DNA of 64,000 nucleotides from Rutidosis leptorrhynchoides (GCF_046630445.1 NC_092334.1:106884501-106948500); one strand, 5' to 3'. Counted from the stretch's first letter, positions 46,341-58,952 are shown. Notes: generated by a model from the letters alone, not told the origin. Translations and numbers: made by a program.

Positions 46341-48789
46341 AAGTGTGGGAAGATTCGAATCTTTTAAGAGTAATATGTGTTTCTGTTAGAGTTAGATATT
46401 CTGTTCTCGTGTAGTTTCCGAGAATGGAATCCGCATGGTCTTTCCCTAGCAGACCCTAAAGAACTAGTCTTCTCCCTCCATTCTAAATTTTTATTTTTTT
46501 AGGTTTTACGAGATGAAGAATTCCTTTGATCTGAACCATGGTCTACTACTACACGCTTTGATTACTAAACGTAATAATAACATCTTCCCGAGTGAACTGG
46601 TATCATTCATAAGAGGCAAAATGGACGAAGTGAGAAAAGAACTCAGGAAAGATCATCATAGAACACATTTTGGTAAAGGAAAATCAAAATCCGCAACAAA
46701 AAGAAGAGCATGACACCTTGAAAGATGTCATAAATACGGAAAATGGTCACACGAAGGTAAATATTCGAACAATCAAATATATTCAAATACCGAATTTGTT
46801 ACTCTATGCAGAGAAGGACCGTTCATATGTTTAGAAGAAAAGTTATTGAAAAATCGAGGTTACGCTTATGTAGCTATGGAAAACCAAATCACACGACTCT
46901 CCTATGAGTCGGCTAAAGCAGGTCACTGAGAATTCTATGTCACAGTTAAGTATGTACAGTTTTTATTTATTTTTATTTATTGCTTTTAACCTTTTGATAA
47001 TAAACGCTGAATCGTTCGCTATAAAGTATTAAATTGATATTCAATAAAATTAGGTACGCGAAACCGAAATTATTGATATCATTCAAAAATTTATTACATC
47101 ACTGCGAAATTTACCGTTTATTCATAAGGTATAAATATCTTTAATCAATCAATCCAAAATATTTCAAAAATTCGTCAGGAGTAAAACTAGGTAATATAGC
47201 CAAAATTACTTTACCCAAAAGAGGGGCGTATATTTTTGATAATATTTGATTGATTAAAGTGGGATAAAAGACCAAAAAGATTTTTAATTTTTACTTTTAC
47301 CTTGTTTTTAAAATTAATATATAAATATTAAATTATTATTGTAAATTTTTAAAACTATTATATAATTATAATATTTTAAATGAAAGTTTGTAAAATTTAT
47401 GTATATAAATATTAATAATATTTATATGAAATTTTATGCATTTTAAATTTAAGTTTGGTGTGAATTTAAAAACAAAAATGTACTCTACTTCATCAAGTTA
47501 AAAATTGATTTATAAAATTCGTCGTGAGTTGAAGACTGGGTCGTTGAACCGAAATTGCTTTACCCAAGGGCGGGACGATAAATTTTGTTATCATTGTTTT
47601 AATTTTATTGATTTAAAGTATGCCAAAAACATTAAAAAATCCAAAAATCTTTGCTTTTAAAACAGCGCTTTAAAATGACAAATTTTAAAATTTTGTCGAG
47701 ACACGAACTAGGTCGACGTACCGAAATGCCCTTATTCTTGAAAGAAACAAAATTTTAATTAATTTAATTTTTGTTTTATTAGTCAAAGGTTTTTATAAAT
47801 AAAAAAAAAAGTCAGGACCCCATGCGATCGCATGGGATATACCCTACACAGCCATGCGATCGCATGGCACAAAAATACTGGACATATAAAAAGAGCAGCG
47901 AGCTGTTCTGTCTTCTCACAAATAACACACAAATACACGAACATATACACATAAATTCACCCAAAATCAACAATTTTCAACCAAAATTCACCAAATTTCT
48001 TGCTATAATCCGCTCTAATCATGCGTCTGTTAAGAAGTTTTTCAAAGAAGGTAACAATTTTACCCCTAAAACTCTTTAAATTTGAATTATAGTGTTCTTG
48101 AGCTAAATTTTACCTAATTTGATTTTGTTAATTTCTAGTGTAATTAGAGTTAAATTGTTAGTATATTACGCTTGTATAACCTAGATTGATGCTATTTAAC
48201 ATGATTTGAAGCCTTAAACTTCAAAATTTTTAGGAATCTAGGGTTTGTGTTCTTGAGCAATTTGGGGCTTTTTGATATAAACAGGTTATGGCCAATTTTG
48301 TTATGAATTAGTGCGAAATTAAGTAGTGTAACATGTTTAGGTTTTTAATTGATCCAAACTTTAATCCTAAACATGATTTTTGAGAATTAAAGTGGACTTT
48401 TTAAGTCTAAAATTCATGAACTTGATTAATTTGATATAAATGACATTTGAAACTTGTTTAATTGCTAGTAATGATTATTTTGACATGTTATTTGAGTTGA
48501 ATGCTTATGAACTTTGTAAAAATTTTCATATATGCTTATTTGAAAAAGTGTAGAATTGATAAAAATATGAAAATGAGTATAAGTTTAATATGGATTAAAC
48601 ATGTCATTGTAATTGTTTTAAGTTGTTATTTTGCTAACACTAATGCATATTTGGATGCACAAATTTTGTGTTTAATGTGTTTTGCAGAGAAATACAGATA
48701 CGGACGGTGTATCATCGTCTAGGCAACCTGATTCGGAACCACAACCAGAGATGCAATATCACGAACCGGAACAACAACCTGAACAACAA
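46341..48789 (+). other. Athila 3' region with possible internal promoter and third ORF
   Basis: From 46341 to about 47810 the sequence is AT-rich with short frames only. A pair of perfect CCATGCGATCGCATGG palindromes (47820-47835 and 47852-47867) stands before a TATA-like CATATAAAAAG (47883-47893), as in the LTR promoter. A Gln/Glu/Pro-rich coding stretch lies just before the solo LTR (48690-48789). Athila elements are known to carry an envelope-like or third ORF after pol, made from spliced RNA. This region fits that position. Confidence 0.5.
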
Positions 48790-49538
48790 TGATAGTGCTC
48801 CAAATGAACATATATTTAGTATCAATATCCTTCCAATATGTAAAGCTTTTAGTTGTAATTGTTCTATTTTTATGTAATATTCGTTTAAATAAATAAGTGC
48901 GAAGACAAAAGAAGAAAATGACGATTTGAAGACGCAAATTACCAAAAAACTTAAATGTACAAGATATAATTTAAGTGGTTCCATTTATTGATAAGAAACG
49001 TCTAAAAATGACAAGAGTACAAGTCGCGAAATGCAAAGTACAAGATATCTACGCGTGCGAAAGGACGTTCGAAAATCCGGAACCGAGACATAAACCGAGC
49101 ATCAACGCGCGAGTCAACGGACCGAAAATTACAAGTCAACTATGCACATGAAAATAATATAATATATATATAATTATATAAAAATTATATATATATTTAT
49201 AAGTGTCGGCAGACTAGCAAACAAATCAATGTGACCAGGAAATGACGGTCATGCGATCGCATGGCCAGTAGGCACAAAAGTCATGCACTCGCATGAGTTA
49301 CTGTAGCAGGCCAAGTTCTATAAATTGCAACGTTTTCTGCCGAATTATGTACACTCTTTTCATTTCTTTCCTTCTGTAATCATAATAAATATTTATATTT
49401 ATAATATAATTTTAATTTTAAGTTTATAATAATAAGGTTATTGTAAGAATATTTTACGGGTTTTAAGTCGAAATTCTGTCCGTGCGACGCTACGCGATTA
49501 ATCACCACTGTAAGCTATGTTCTTCCTTTTTAAATTAA

Positions 49539-49720
49539 GGGAGATGATATCTCCAACATTCATTTTACTTGTTCCACCACAATTTAAAGCTTTTTTCCTT
49601 AAATATCCCTCAATAAATTATAACAAAAAGTTTTAAACAATTTGTGTAAGCTTTTCATTAAGGGCAGTTTAGTCAATTATGGTGGAACAAGTAAAATGGG
49701 TGGTGGAAATATCATCTCCC
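49539..49720. mobile_element. Mutator-type MITE
   Basis: Inverted repeats of about 40 bp start GGGAGATGATAT at both ends and share CATTTTACTTGTTCCACCA. The 9-bp target duplication TTAAATTAA lies at 49530-49538 and 49721-49729. The related LTR at 37488 has the empty site (TTTTTAAATTAATGTCT, near 38240), which confirms the insertion. It is 182 bp without coding capacity. Confidence 0.93.
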
Positions 49721-50601
49721 TTAAATTAATGTCTTGTAACTAAGTTATTATTATGCTTAATTGAGCCGAAGTAATCATGATGTTTGACTAAATATTAAAT
49801 TGGGGTTATTGGATTTTGTACCATAATTAAGGTTTAGACAAAAGACCGACACTTGTGGACATTGGACTATGACTATTAATAGATAGGGGGTATTGTCTAA
49901 TTGAGCGACAACTCATTGGAACCTGTCGAACCTATCTTCAAATTAGTTAATCTAATAATTATTAAAATGATTATGTATGTCCTATTTAGTGACGTTTATA
50001 CGACATCTTTTACGATCATTTAATTAATTATTTGGGTTGGGTAATTGATTATTCATTCTGATCAAGTGGGTAAATTAATATTCATATCTCATTAAAACAT
50101 GGGTGAATTACATACAAGGATAATTGGTGTAATTGTTAACAAAGTATTAAAACCTTGGATTACACGCAGTCGATAACCTGGTGTAATCATTAAACAAAGT
50201 ATTAAAACCTTGTTACTGTTCGAATCCCTAATTAGATGGAATATTTGACTTCGGGAATTAAGGTTAATTTGACGAGCATTTTATAATTATGACCGATGGA
50301 CTATTATGGACAAAAACCAGATAGGTATCAAATAAACAAGGACAAAGGACAATTAACCTGGGTAACAATTAATTAAAATCAAAACGTCAAACATCATGTT
50401 TACGGAAGTTTAAATAAGCATAATTGTTTTATTTTATATCTCATCATACTTTTATTTACTATCATTTATTTATTTGTCATTTTAAATATTGTTATTTATT
50501 TTACGCATTTTAATTATCGTCATTTATCTTTACGCTTAAAATATAAAATCGACAAACCGGTCATTAAACGGTAAAACCCCTCTTTTATAATAATATTACT
50601 A

Positions 50602-50603
<2 letters not shown>

Positions 50604-50688
<85 letters not shown>
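50604..50688. repeat. (TA)n tract in the solo Athila LTR
   Basis: About 42 TA units, homologous in position to 39161-39235. Confidence 0.95.
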
Positions 50689-50692
<4 letters not shown>

Positions 50693-50919
50693 GTTAAAAA
50701 TATAGTACGTAATCACTAGCTCCCTGTGGAACGAACCGGACTTACTAAAAACTACACTACTCTACGATTAGGTACACTGCCTATAAGTGTTGTAGAAAGG
50801 TTTAGGTATATCCCATTCAATAAATAAATAAATAACTTGTGTAAAATTGTTTTGTATTTAATAGTATTTCGCAATAAAAATATAATTATTTTGTATACAC
50901 CGCTGCACACATCAAACAA

Positions 50920-51381
50920 CATTATGATCAACACGTGCCATACTATGAACCAGAACCACAATTTTTTATTACCTACGTAGTATTTCCCGTTCACCATATA
51001 ATAGAACACCCAACAATTCATGAAGAACAGTTGCATCCCAATTTAAGATTTAATAAAAGTTGGAGAGATTACCCGACGTACCAATTTAAGCTTTGGACCA
51101 AAAATGTAGAAGTACCAAGGGTAATAGATTGGGAGCCTTTGAAAAGGGTCCACCTAGCTAACCCAGTTAGGCAGCATCTAATCCAAAGGTATGGCAGCTC
51201 TTCTTTTTCCGATTGGGAACGTTTATTTACCACTCGTAGGCCTGTATATAAAGAGTGGTGTGTTGAGCTAATGAGTACTATAACTTTTAATAAGGATGTA
51301 GATAGGTTAAACGATAAGAGTTTTCTTAGATTTTTACTTGGCCGTAGGATGTACAGGATGTCCATGCTGGACATGGCCAGG
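50920..51381 (+). pseudogene. Athila third-ORF region after the solo LTR
   Basis: An open stretch with EPEPQFFITYVVFPVHH, LANPVRQHLIQRYG, DWERLFTTRRPVYKEW and FLLGRRMYRMSMLDMAR. It resembles the ATHILA ORF family of plant retroelements as I remember it. It meets an unrelated LTR fragment at about 51382, which adds the last few codons of the open frame. Confidence 0.55.
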
Positions 51382-51576
51382 TATGACAACCCGGAAATTT
51401 CTGACTAAATTTAAATCTAACTTTTATATGATTCCGACGATTCATGAACAATTTTATGTAAATATTAATTAAAAACGTTACGTGTTATAATAATTTTTAT
51501 TATTTAAACGATTTTAAAATAAACTTTAAAATATAATTGATTTTGAAAAACTAAATATTAAATAAATATTTCAAAA

Positions 51577-51579
<3 letters not shown>
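51382..51579 (+). repeat. LTR-like fragment beginning TGACAACCCGG
   Basis: The AT-rich sequence starting TGACAACCCGGAAATTTCTG resembles the start of common plant gypsy LTRs (TGTGACGACCCGG type). It breaks the Athila ORF region and ends in the (TA)n tract. It is too short to assign. Confidence 0.45.

Positions 51580-51661
<82 letters not shown>
51580..51661. repeat. (TA)n tract at the edge of the second Tekay element
   Basis: About 40 TA units lie immediately before the LTR start at 51662. AT-rich tracts may be a favoured insertion or expansion site. Confidence 0.95.
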
Positions 51662-51664
<3 letters not shown>

Positions 51665-53988
51665 AGCGACCCGACAAAATCGTCATTGACGGCGCCGTCT
51701 ACTTAGGTCCCGTTACATGGTCATAAGTCTTTAAAACAACGTTTGACCAAAAGTATGTCGCATTCATTTCAAAAGTAGAGATGTTTCAAGGTTTACAAAA
51801 TAGTTCGACAACTAGTTACATAACAAAGTTTAAAGTACAAATGAAACATATGCGACACAATTTGAAAGTAGTCAAAAGACGCTCCACGTATGCATGTATA
51901 CTCGACATCCAAACAAGTATCAAAAGTAATGAGCGGAAGCATGTATCATTAAGCATTCAAGGACCTGAGAAAAACATAAAAGAATATGTCAACGAAAACG
52001 TTGGTGAAATCATAGTTGTATGCATAAAGTATATTTGTATCACAAGGTTTAGTATAAATCGTTTATCAAGCTTATACATCTCAAAAGATGTGTTTGTATC
52101 ACGAGCACCCAATTATCAAGCTTAACTGAATCTTACCTCTGCATAATAGTGTTAGAACCTACACTATACATCGAAAGTACGTTTCATTCATCTGAATGAG
52201 GGTTCGTCAAACCCGCATGGCCACACAACATAATTTCTCGCTAACACCCTACAAGTGTAACTAATGATAATTGGACTTGAGGATTTTCGTTCTAACTCGT
52301 ATGTATCTTTGCTTTCGTATAGTATTCAAAGTATCAAAGTATGAAAAGTATATATATACATGTGAAAAGTATATATAAGTATGTAATGTATATGTTTTCT
52401 CATCCCACGATTTTAAAAGTATAAAAGTATTTGAAAAGTGGGGCTATGATCTCACCTTGAGTGTATGAATGTAAATTTACTTCAACAAGTAACGTGTGCA
52501 AGAACAATGCTAGTCTCGACCTAAACAAATAGGTTGTATCAATAACGATAGTCATGATTGGTCAAAGATATTCAATTAGTCCTATGGCTCAATACGACTC
52601 GATTATGTAGCATATGAATCAAATGGTCAAGTTTCATGCAAGATACAAGTATAGGATCATGTTAGAAAGATTGCATAATCATTCGGTTAAGTTTGACAAA
52701 AAGTCAAACTTTGGTCGTCAAAGTCAATGAAAAAGTCAACACGTTCGGGTCGGGCCGGGTCCCGAACTATTTTTCTGAGGTTTTTATTCATATATAAGCA
52801 TGTTAGAACAAGTTACATGTGAATCGGAAGTCCATAGCCTGCCAAACATTTTTCATATTTTGACCATGTAGGTCAGAAGCTGGACACACCTTATGTCGCG
52901 CCGCGACAAAGGCTGGCCGCGCCGCGGCATTACACGCGAGCTGGTACCTGGCCAGTTTCAGTTTTCTAAGTCTCAAATAAACATTCAAACTAACACAAAA
53001 CACAAACCGTAAACACTTAGAACTCGTATCTTATATCGTTGGAAAGGTAATTTGACAAGGAACACGACTAAGCACATTTCAACAACCAAAAACATCATTT
53101 GCAATAACCGAATTTTCAAATCAAATGATCAATCAATGCACACATTTAATGCTTCAAATTTTACAAGTGCACATTTATAATTCGGGCATTTAATGCATAC
53201 ATAAAACACGCTGTTTTGTAGATAATCAAGCATACAATACACTAACTACTTACTAACAATAATTCATGGCATTCAATGCATCAAATATTCATTTCAAGCT
53301 TATCAAACCCTAACCCAAATTCACTAAAATCACTAATCAAGTTTATGAAGTTTTCTAAAACAACCTACACATCAAATTGAAGCTAGTGATGTTAGGAACA
53401 CATTTAATACATGCATTTATAACATTTAACATCATTTAAGCAACCAAATCATCAATCAAACACACCAAACTTTCAAGTTCATGCTAGTTATCAAAATAAC
53501 AAGATCGAACATATAAATCATATATTCGTGTTAGACTTGAGCCATAGACACTAATTAACAACTTTATAAGTTACAAACATCAAGAACACAAAATCTAGTG
53601 ATTTTAGAAAGTTACCCAAATTTAATGAAATCGGTATGGAATCGAAGAGGAAGTTGCAAGGATTCCAAATATGTAATTTGTTTTGCAAGACACCCGCTAG
53701 CTTGGATTTAGATGATGATTCTTGAAATGGAGAAATGAGAGAAAATTGGAAAGTATTGAAAGAAAAAGGAAAATGAAATGGAAAAGAAAGAGGAGGTAGG
53801 TTGACTAGTCAAATGCTAGTCACCTCTTTGGCATTTTGGCGAAACTAGTCCCTCGAGTTCGGTTGCGGGTGCGTGAATTACCTAAACGAGATATTTTTAA
53901 AACGCGTATTAACGGGAGATGTTATAAACATATAACGGAATTTAAATAGTTAAACGGAAAAGTAAACAGAAAAAGGCGGGATGTTACA
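51662..53988 (-). repeat. 3' LTR of the second Tekay element
   Basis: It is 2327 bp, and its first 770 bp match 58953-59718. The 114-codon ORF at 51781-52125 recurs in the other LTR and is not called. GC-rich palindromes GTCGCGCCGCGAC (52895-52907) and GCCGCGCCGCGGC (52916-52928) stand out in otherwise AT-rich sequence. Confidence 0.88.
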
Positions 53989-54006
53989 TTACCTACTCCT
54001 TAAAAG

Positions 54007-54025
54007 AAATTTCGTCCCGAAATTT
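54007..54025 (-). other. LTR-adjacent hairpin, AAATTTCG/CGAAATTT stem
   Basis: The same 8-bp stem and GGA loop (sense) as at 13839, 18 nt inside the LTR edge. It overlaps the pol stop codon (54024-54026). Confidence 0.8.
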
Positions 54026-54880
54026 AAGTAGGCGTAGTAGTCGTTGTTTCTTCCTCGGAATCTTGCGTTTCTGGAACCGGGAATAGATGAGGGTATTTCC
54101 TTTGCATTTGATCTTGCCTTTCCCAAGTAAACTCGGGTCCTCTTTTGGCATTCCAACGGACTTTAACAATCGGAATTCGGCTTTGTTTCAATGTCTTGAC
54201 GGAGGTGTCCACAATTTCAACCGGTTCCTCCACAAAATGAAGTTTGTCATCAATAGTAAGCTCCTCGAGAGGAATGACGATATCGGGTTTGGCAAGGCAC
54301 TTTTTCAAGTTAGATACATGAAAAGTAGGATGAACGGAGCTCAACTGAGGCGGAAGATCTAAACGATAAGCAACGGTTCCAACACGCTCCAAGATTTCGA
54401 AAGGACCAATATACCGCGGATTTAGCTTCCCGCGTTTCCCGAAACGGATTACACCTTTCCAAGGTGCAACTTTTAACATTACACGATTACCGACTTGAAA
54501 TTCGAGGTCGTTGCGTCGTTTGTCGGTATAGCTCTTTTGACGACTTCGGGCCGTCCTAAGCCTATCTCGGATTTGAACGATTTTCTCGGTTATTTCATGA
54601 ATGAGTTCGGGTCCGGTGATTTGTGTGTCGCCTACTTCGGCCCAAAAAAGAGGAGAACGACATTTTCGGCCATATAAAGCTTCGAATGGTGCGGCGTTAA
54701 TACTCGCGTGATAACTATTATTGTAGGAGAATTCGGCGAGAGGTAAGTGCTTGTCCCAAGATTTCCCAAAATCGACAACACAAGCTCGTAACATATCCTC
54801 CAAGGTTTGTATTGTACGTTCACTTTGCCCATCGATTTGTGGATGATAGGCGGTGCTCATATCTAAACGCGTTCCCAACG
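54024..54880 (-). CDS. Integrase C-terminal half and chromodomain-like tail
   Basis: The integrase core end ([38 protein letters not shown]) is followed by the [13 protein letters not shown] module and the chromodomain-like [16 protein letters not shown], ending with an acidic/Thr-rich tail. It is part of a broken pol. Confidence 0.85.
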
Positions 54881-54899
54881 CTTCTTATAAAGTACGCCA

Positions 54900-56700
54900 A
54901 AATCTAGAAACAAAACGGCCATCTCAGTCGGAGATAATCGATAAGGGTACACCATGACGGGCTACGATCTCCTTGATGTAAAGTTATGCAAGTTTCTCCA
55001 TTTTGTCGGTTTCTTTCATGGCGAGAAAGTGTGCGGATTTGGTGAGACGGTCAACAATGACCCAAATAGTATCATAACCGCCTGACGTTTTCGGTAGATT
55101 GGTGATAAAATCCATCGTTATTCTTTCCCACTTCCATTGCGGGATTTCGGGTTGTTGAAGTAGTCCGGACGGTCTTTGATGTTCGGCTTTGACTTTGGAG
55201 CAAGTTAGGCACTTTCCAACATAAGTAGCAACGTCCCTTTTAATGTTCGGCCACCAATATTGTTCTTTAAGGTCATGGTACATCTTATTGGCACCGGGGT
55301 GAATCGAGTATCGTGACTTATGGGCTTCGTCTAAAATAAGGCTTCGCAAGTCCCCGTAACTAGGCACCCAAATTCTTCCGGCGAAATATCGGAGTCCGGT
55401 TTCTTTAACTTCGAATCGAGAGGTGAGGACGTTCAAGTGTTCGAGGGAGATGTTTTCATCCTTGAGAGCCTCGTATTGGGCTACACGAATTTGACTATTA
55501 AGGTTGGTGTGAATGGTGATGTTTAAAGCTCGGACACAAAGAGGCAACGCTCTCTCCTTTCGACTTAAGGCATCGGCTACTACGTTTGCCTTCCCGGGAT
55601 GGTAACGAAGCTCACAATCATAATCGTTTAAAGTTTCAATCCACCGTCGTTGTCTCATGTTTAGTTGCTTTTGATCGAAGATGTGTTGAAGGCTTTTGTG
55701 ATCGGTGAAGATGGTACTTTTGGTTCCATAAAGATAATGTCTCCACATTTTAAGTGCGAAAACAACGGCTCCGAGTTCGAGATCATGTGTCGTGTAGTTT
55801 CGTTCATGAATTTTGAGTTGTCGAGAGGCATAAGCAATGACTTTCTTTCGTTACATCAATACACACCCAAAACCATGTTTCGAGGCATCGCAATATACAA
55901 CAAAATCGTCATTGCCTTTGGGAAGTGACAAGATAGGAGTGGTGGTTAGCTTTGTTTTCAAGATTTGAAATGCGGATTCTTGTTCGGTTGCCCAAACGAA
56001 TTTTCTTCCCTTATGAGTTAACGCGGTTAGAGGACGAGCAACCAAAGAAAAATCTTTGATGAATCTACGATAGTATCCGGCAAGACCCAAAAATTGACGA
56101 ATGTGAGTAGGAGTAGTAGGAGTCTCCCATTTACTAATGGCTTCGATTTTCGATGGATCGACTTTAATACCTTGGTCACTTACAACGTGACCAAGAAATT
56201 GAACTTCCTTCAACCAAAATTCACACTTGGAGAATTCGGCATAGAGTCGTTCTTGTCTTAAAAGTTCAAGCACAAGTCGAAGGTGTTCCTCGTGTTCTTC
56301 TTCACTTTTAGAATAAACCAAAATATCATCGATGAACACGATAACGAATTTGTCAAGATACGGTTTGCACACGCGGTTCATAAGATCCATGAATACTGCC
56401 GGTGCGTTAGTGAGACCAAACGGCATGACAAGGAATTCATAACTACCATAACGAGTTCGGAAAGCGGTTTTGGAGACATCTTCCCCCTTAACCCTTAATT
56501 GATGATAACCCGAGCGGAGATCGATTTTCGAATATACACAAGACCCTTGTAGTTGATCAAAGAGGTCATCGATGCGAGGAAGAGGATATCGGTTCTTAAC
56601 CGTCAATTTGTTTAGTTCACGATAATCAATGCACATTCGTAGGGATCCGTCTTTCTTTTTAACAAACAAAATCGGAGAGCCCCATGGTGAATGGCTAGGT
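54900..56700 (-). CDS. Second Tekay pol: RT, RNase H and integrase N-terminal half
   Basis: RT has FIDDILVYS and [17 protein letters not shown]. RNase H has [17 protein letters not shown] and [11 protein letters not shown]. The integrase zinc finger is [11 protein letters not shown]...CLTCSKVK, and [13 protein letters not shown] begins its core. The region is broken in several places. Confidence 0.88.
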
Positions 56701-58529
56701 TGAATGAAACCATGGTCAAGTAGTTCTTGGATTTGACTTTACAATTCTTGCATTTCGGATGGAGCAAGTCTATATGGTGCACGTGCTACGGGTGTGGCTC
56801 CCGGAATAAGATCGATTTGGAATTCTACCGGTCGATGAGGTGGAAGACCCGACAATTCATCGGGAAATACATCGGAAAAGTCACTAACAATTGGCACATC
56901 ATCGATATGCTTCTCATCGGACTCGACTTTCTTAACATGGGCAAGGATTGCAAAACAACCCTTACAGAGTAGTTTTCTAACTTTGATGCACTAAACGAGG
57001 TTGAGTCCGGTGCAATTCTTGTCGCCATAGACAATCAATGGTTCACCATTCTCGATAGGAATTCGGATTGCGTTAAGATCACAAAGGATGTGAGATTTCG
57101 TTTTGGCTAGCCAATTCATACCGATTATTACATCGAAGCTTCCTAGTTCCATGGGTATCAAGTCAATTTCAAACTCATTACCCAAAATGTTTAACGTACA
57201 CCCCCGGTAATATGTGTCGGCACTCAATAGTTTCTCGTTGGCCACTTCAATGGTATAAGTGGTATCTAGTGGAAGTGGTGGAGTGCTAAAAGAATGAGTC
57301 AAAGTCTTGGATACAAAACTCTTATCGGCACCCGAATCGAATAAACAAGTAACATAAGTGTTTTTGAGGAGAAACGTACCCGTAACTAATTCATTATCAT
57401 CTCGGGCTTCCTCGGTGTTGATGTTAAAAGTTCGGCCGCGTGTGTTGGGGTTGGCTTTCTTCTTCGGGCATGCATTTCTATAGTGACCCGGTTGGCCACA
57501 TTCATAACAAACACCCGGTCTTGGTGCATTGGGCCCCTTTTGAGCAACGGGAGCGGTGTTTCTACATTTATGGGCCAAATGGCCACTCTTTTGACACTTG
57601 ATGCAATACGGCCTTCCACATTCACTCAAATGATGTTTGTGGCACTTGTTGCAAAACGGTAAAGTTCTGGCATAACCTTTCTTACCGTCGGGAGTGAAAG
57701 GCTTCTTGGCGGGGTTGTTGTTGTAGTTGCTTGATTGAGAGGGTTCCCACTTTCTTTTGTTGCCTGATTGAGAGGGTTCCCACTTTCTTTTGTTGCCGCC
57801 CGTTTTATCCTCGGCCTTAGGTGCCGGTACTACTACTTCATCCACCGCTTCTATCCATTGGCGGGCCATGTTCAAAGCGGCTTGTTGATTAGCGGGTTTG
57901 GAGGACATCACACCTTGTTTGATGCTCTTTAGAAGACCATCCATATAGAGTTCAACCCTTTGAGATTCGGGGTTCACGAGATTAGGACACATCAAGGATA
58001 GCTCGGCGAAGCGTTGGTTATAGGCCTTGAGATCGTGTCCGACCGCCTTCAAAGTTCTTAGCTCTTGTTCGAGCTTTCGAGTTTCTTCGCGAGGGAAGTA
58101 TTCAACAATCATCTTCTCCCTTAAATCGGCCCAAGAGAGGGCATGAGCTTCATTGGTACCCACCGATTGAACATAGGTGTTCCACTACGTGAGGGCGACA
58201 CCGGCGAAAGTGTGAGTGGAGTATTTGACCTTATCTTGGTCCCGACAACCGCTTATACTAAAGACGGCCTCCGTTTGTTCGAACCATCGAGTGAGTGTAA
58301 CCGGTCCCCCGGTTCCATCATAAGTGTGAGGTTTTCACCCCATAAAAGCCTTGTAGGAGCACCCTTCGCTAGAGTTACCGGCTCCTTGGTTGTTGTTGTT
58401 GTTGTGGTTGTTGTTATTGTTGTTGTTGGTGGTGGAGTGACCGGCCATGGCCGCCTCTACGGCGATGGCCACCATTCGTTGTAGTGCTTGTTCGGGAGTT
58501 TCACGGCGTGGCACACGGCGAGGAGGCAT
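56700..58529 (-). CDS. Second Tekay gag and protease region
   Basis: The start is [16 protein letters not shown] with an Asn-rich stretch. The gag domain has [20 protein letters not shown] and [15 protein letters not shown] Cys/His-rich part with [14 protein letters not shown] is the nucleocapsid knuckle. The protease has [13 protein letters not shown] and [10 protein letters not shown]. Gag makes the particle and the protease cuts it. It is broken at a few places. Confidence 0.87.
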
Positions 58530-58933
58530 TGTTCCTTCAAAACAAAAGAATACCGTTGGTTAGTATTCTAAATAATACTAACCGTGATATGGAATAAAGA
58601 TAGAGAGAAAATTTTCCTTGACTCGCCTTAAATTCTTTACGTCATAATGTCGGAACGTTCATATGAGTCACCGTAATATAATCCCGGAAATTATATTACC
58701 CTAATTCATATGTGCATTCGACATTACTTCATATAGTCAAGGTGGCGTGTCAATCAAATTAAACAACGTGAGATTAAGATAGATAAAGAATAGATATGAG
58801 TATGAGAGTTCGAGTATAAATGCACAAGTAGTCAAGTAATTCCTACTTCAAGTCTATATGCCGGTTGTAGTCTAGACTCACCAATGTACCCTATGACTCG
58901 GGGTCGACACCAATGAACTCTAAATCCCTACAA

Positions 58934-58950
58934 CCAATGCTCTGATACCA
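58934..58950 (-). other. Primer-binding site of the second Tekay element
   Basis: ATGCTCTGATACCATC on the plus strand gives TGGTATCAGAGC on the sense strand, two bases from the 5' LTR edge. Confidence 0.85.
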
Positions 58951-58952
58951 TC

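Larger units (their letters stand above)
48790..50914 (+). mobile_element. Solo Athila LTR inserted in the Athila 3' ORF
   Basis: It runs TGATAGTGCT to CACATCA and is flanked by the 5-bp duplication AACAA (48785-48789 and 50915-50919). Coding-like sequence rich in EPE and Gln lies on both sides, so it is an insertion and not the 3' LTR of the surrounding element. It is 2125 bp, including a 182-bp MITE. It has the palindrome pair (49250, 49282), a TATA box (49319-49327) and a (TA)n tract. Confidence 0.8.
37488..51381 (+). mobile_element. Athila-lineage Ty3/gypsy element (broken)
   Basis: Order: 5' LTR (37488-39458), tRNA-Asp-type primer site (39467), gag (about 40.9-42.5 kb), protease, RT, RNase H and integrase (to about 46.3 kb), then a 3' region with a further ORF. 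A solo LTR of the same family is inserted in that ORF (48790-50914). After 50915 the ORF region resumes, and it meets another LTR fragment at about 51382. No 3' LTR of its own lies in the window. It is an old copy broken in about ten or more places. Confidence 0.85.

Noticed and set aside
37488-50914. One complete Athila element bounded by these two LTRs
   Set aside because: The right LTR has its own AACAA duplication and coding-like sequence on both sides, so it is better explained as a solo LTR insertion.
51781-52125. 114-codon ORF as a gene
   Set aside because: An almost identical ORF lies at 59072-59416 in the other LTR of the same element. It is LTR sequence.
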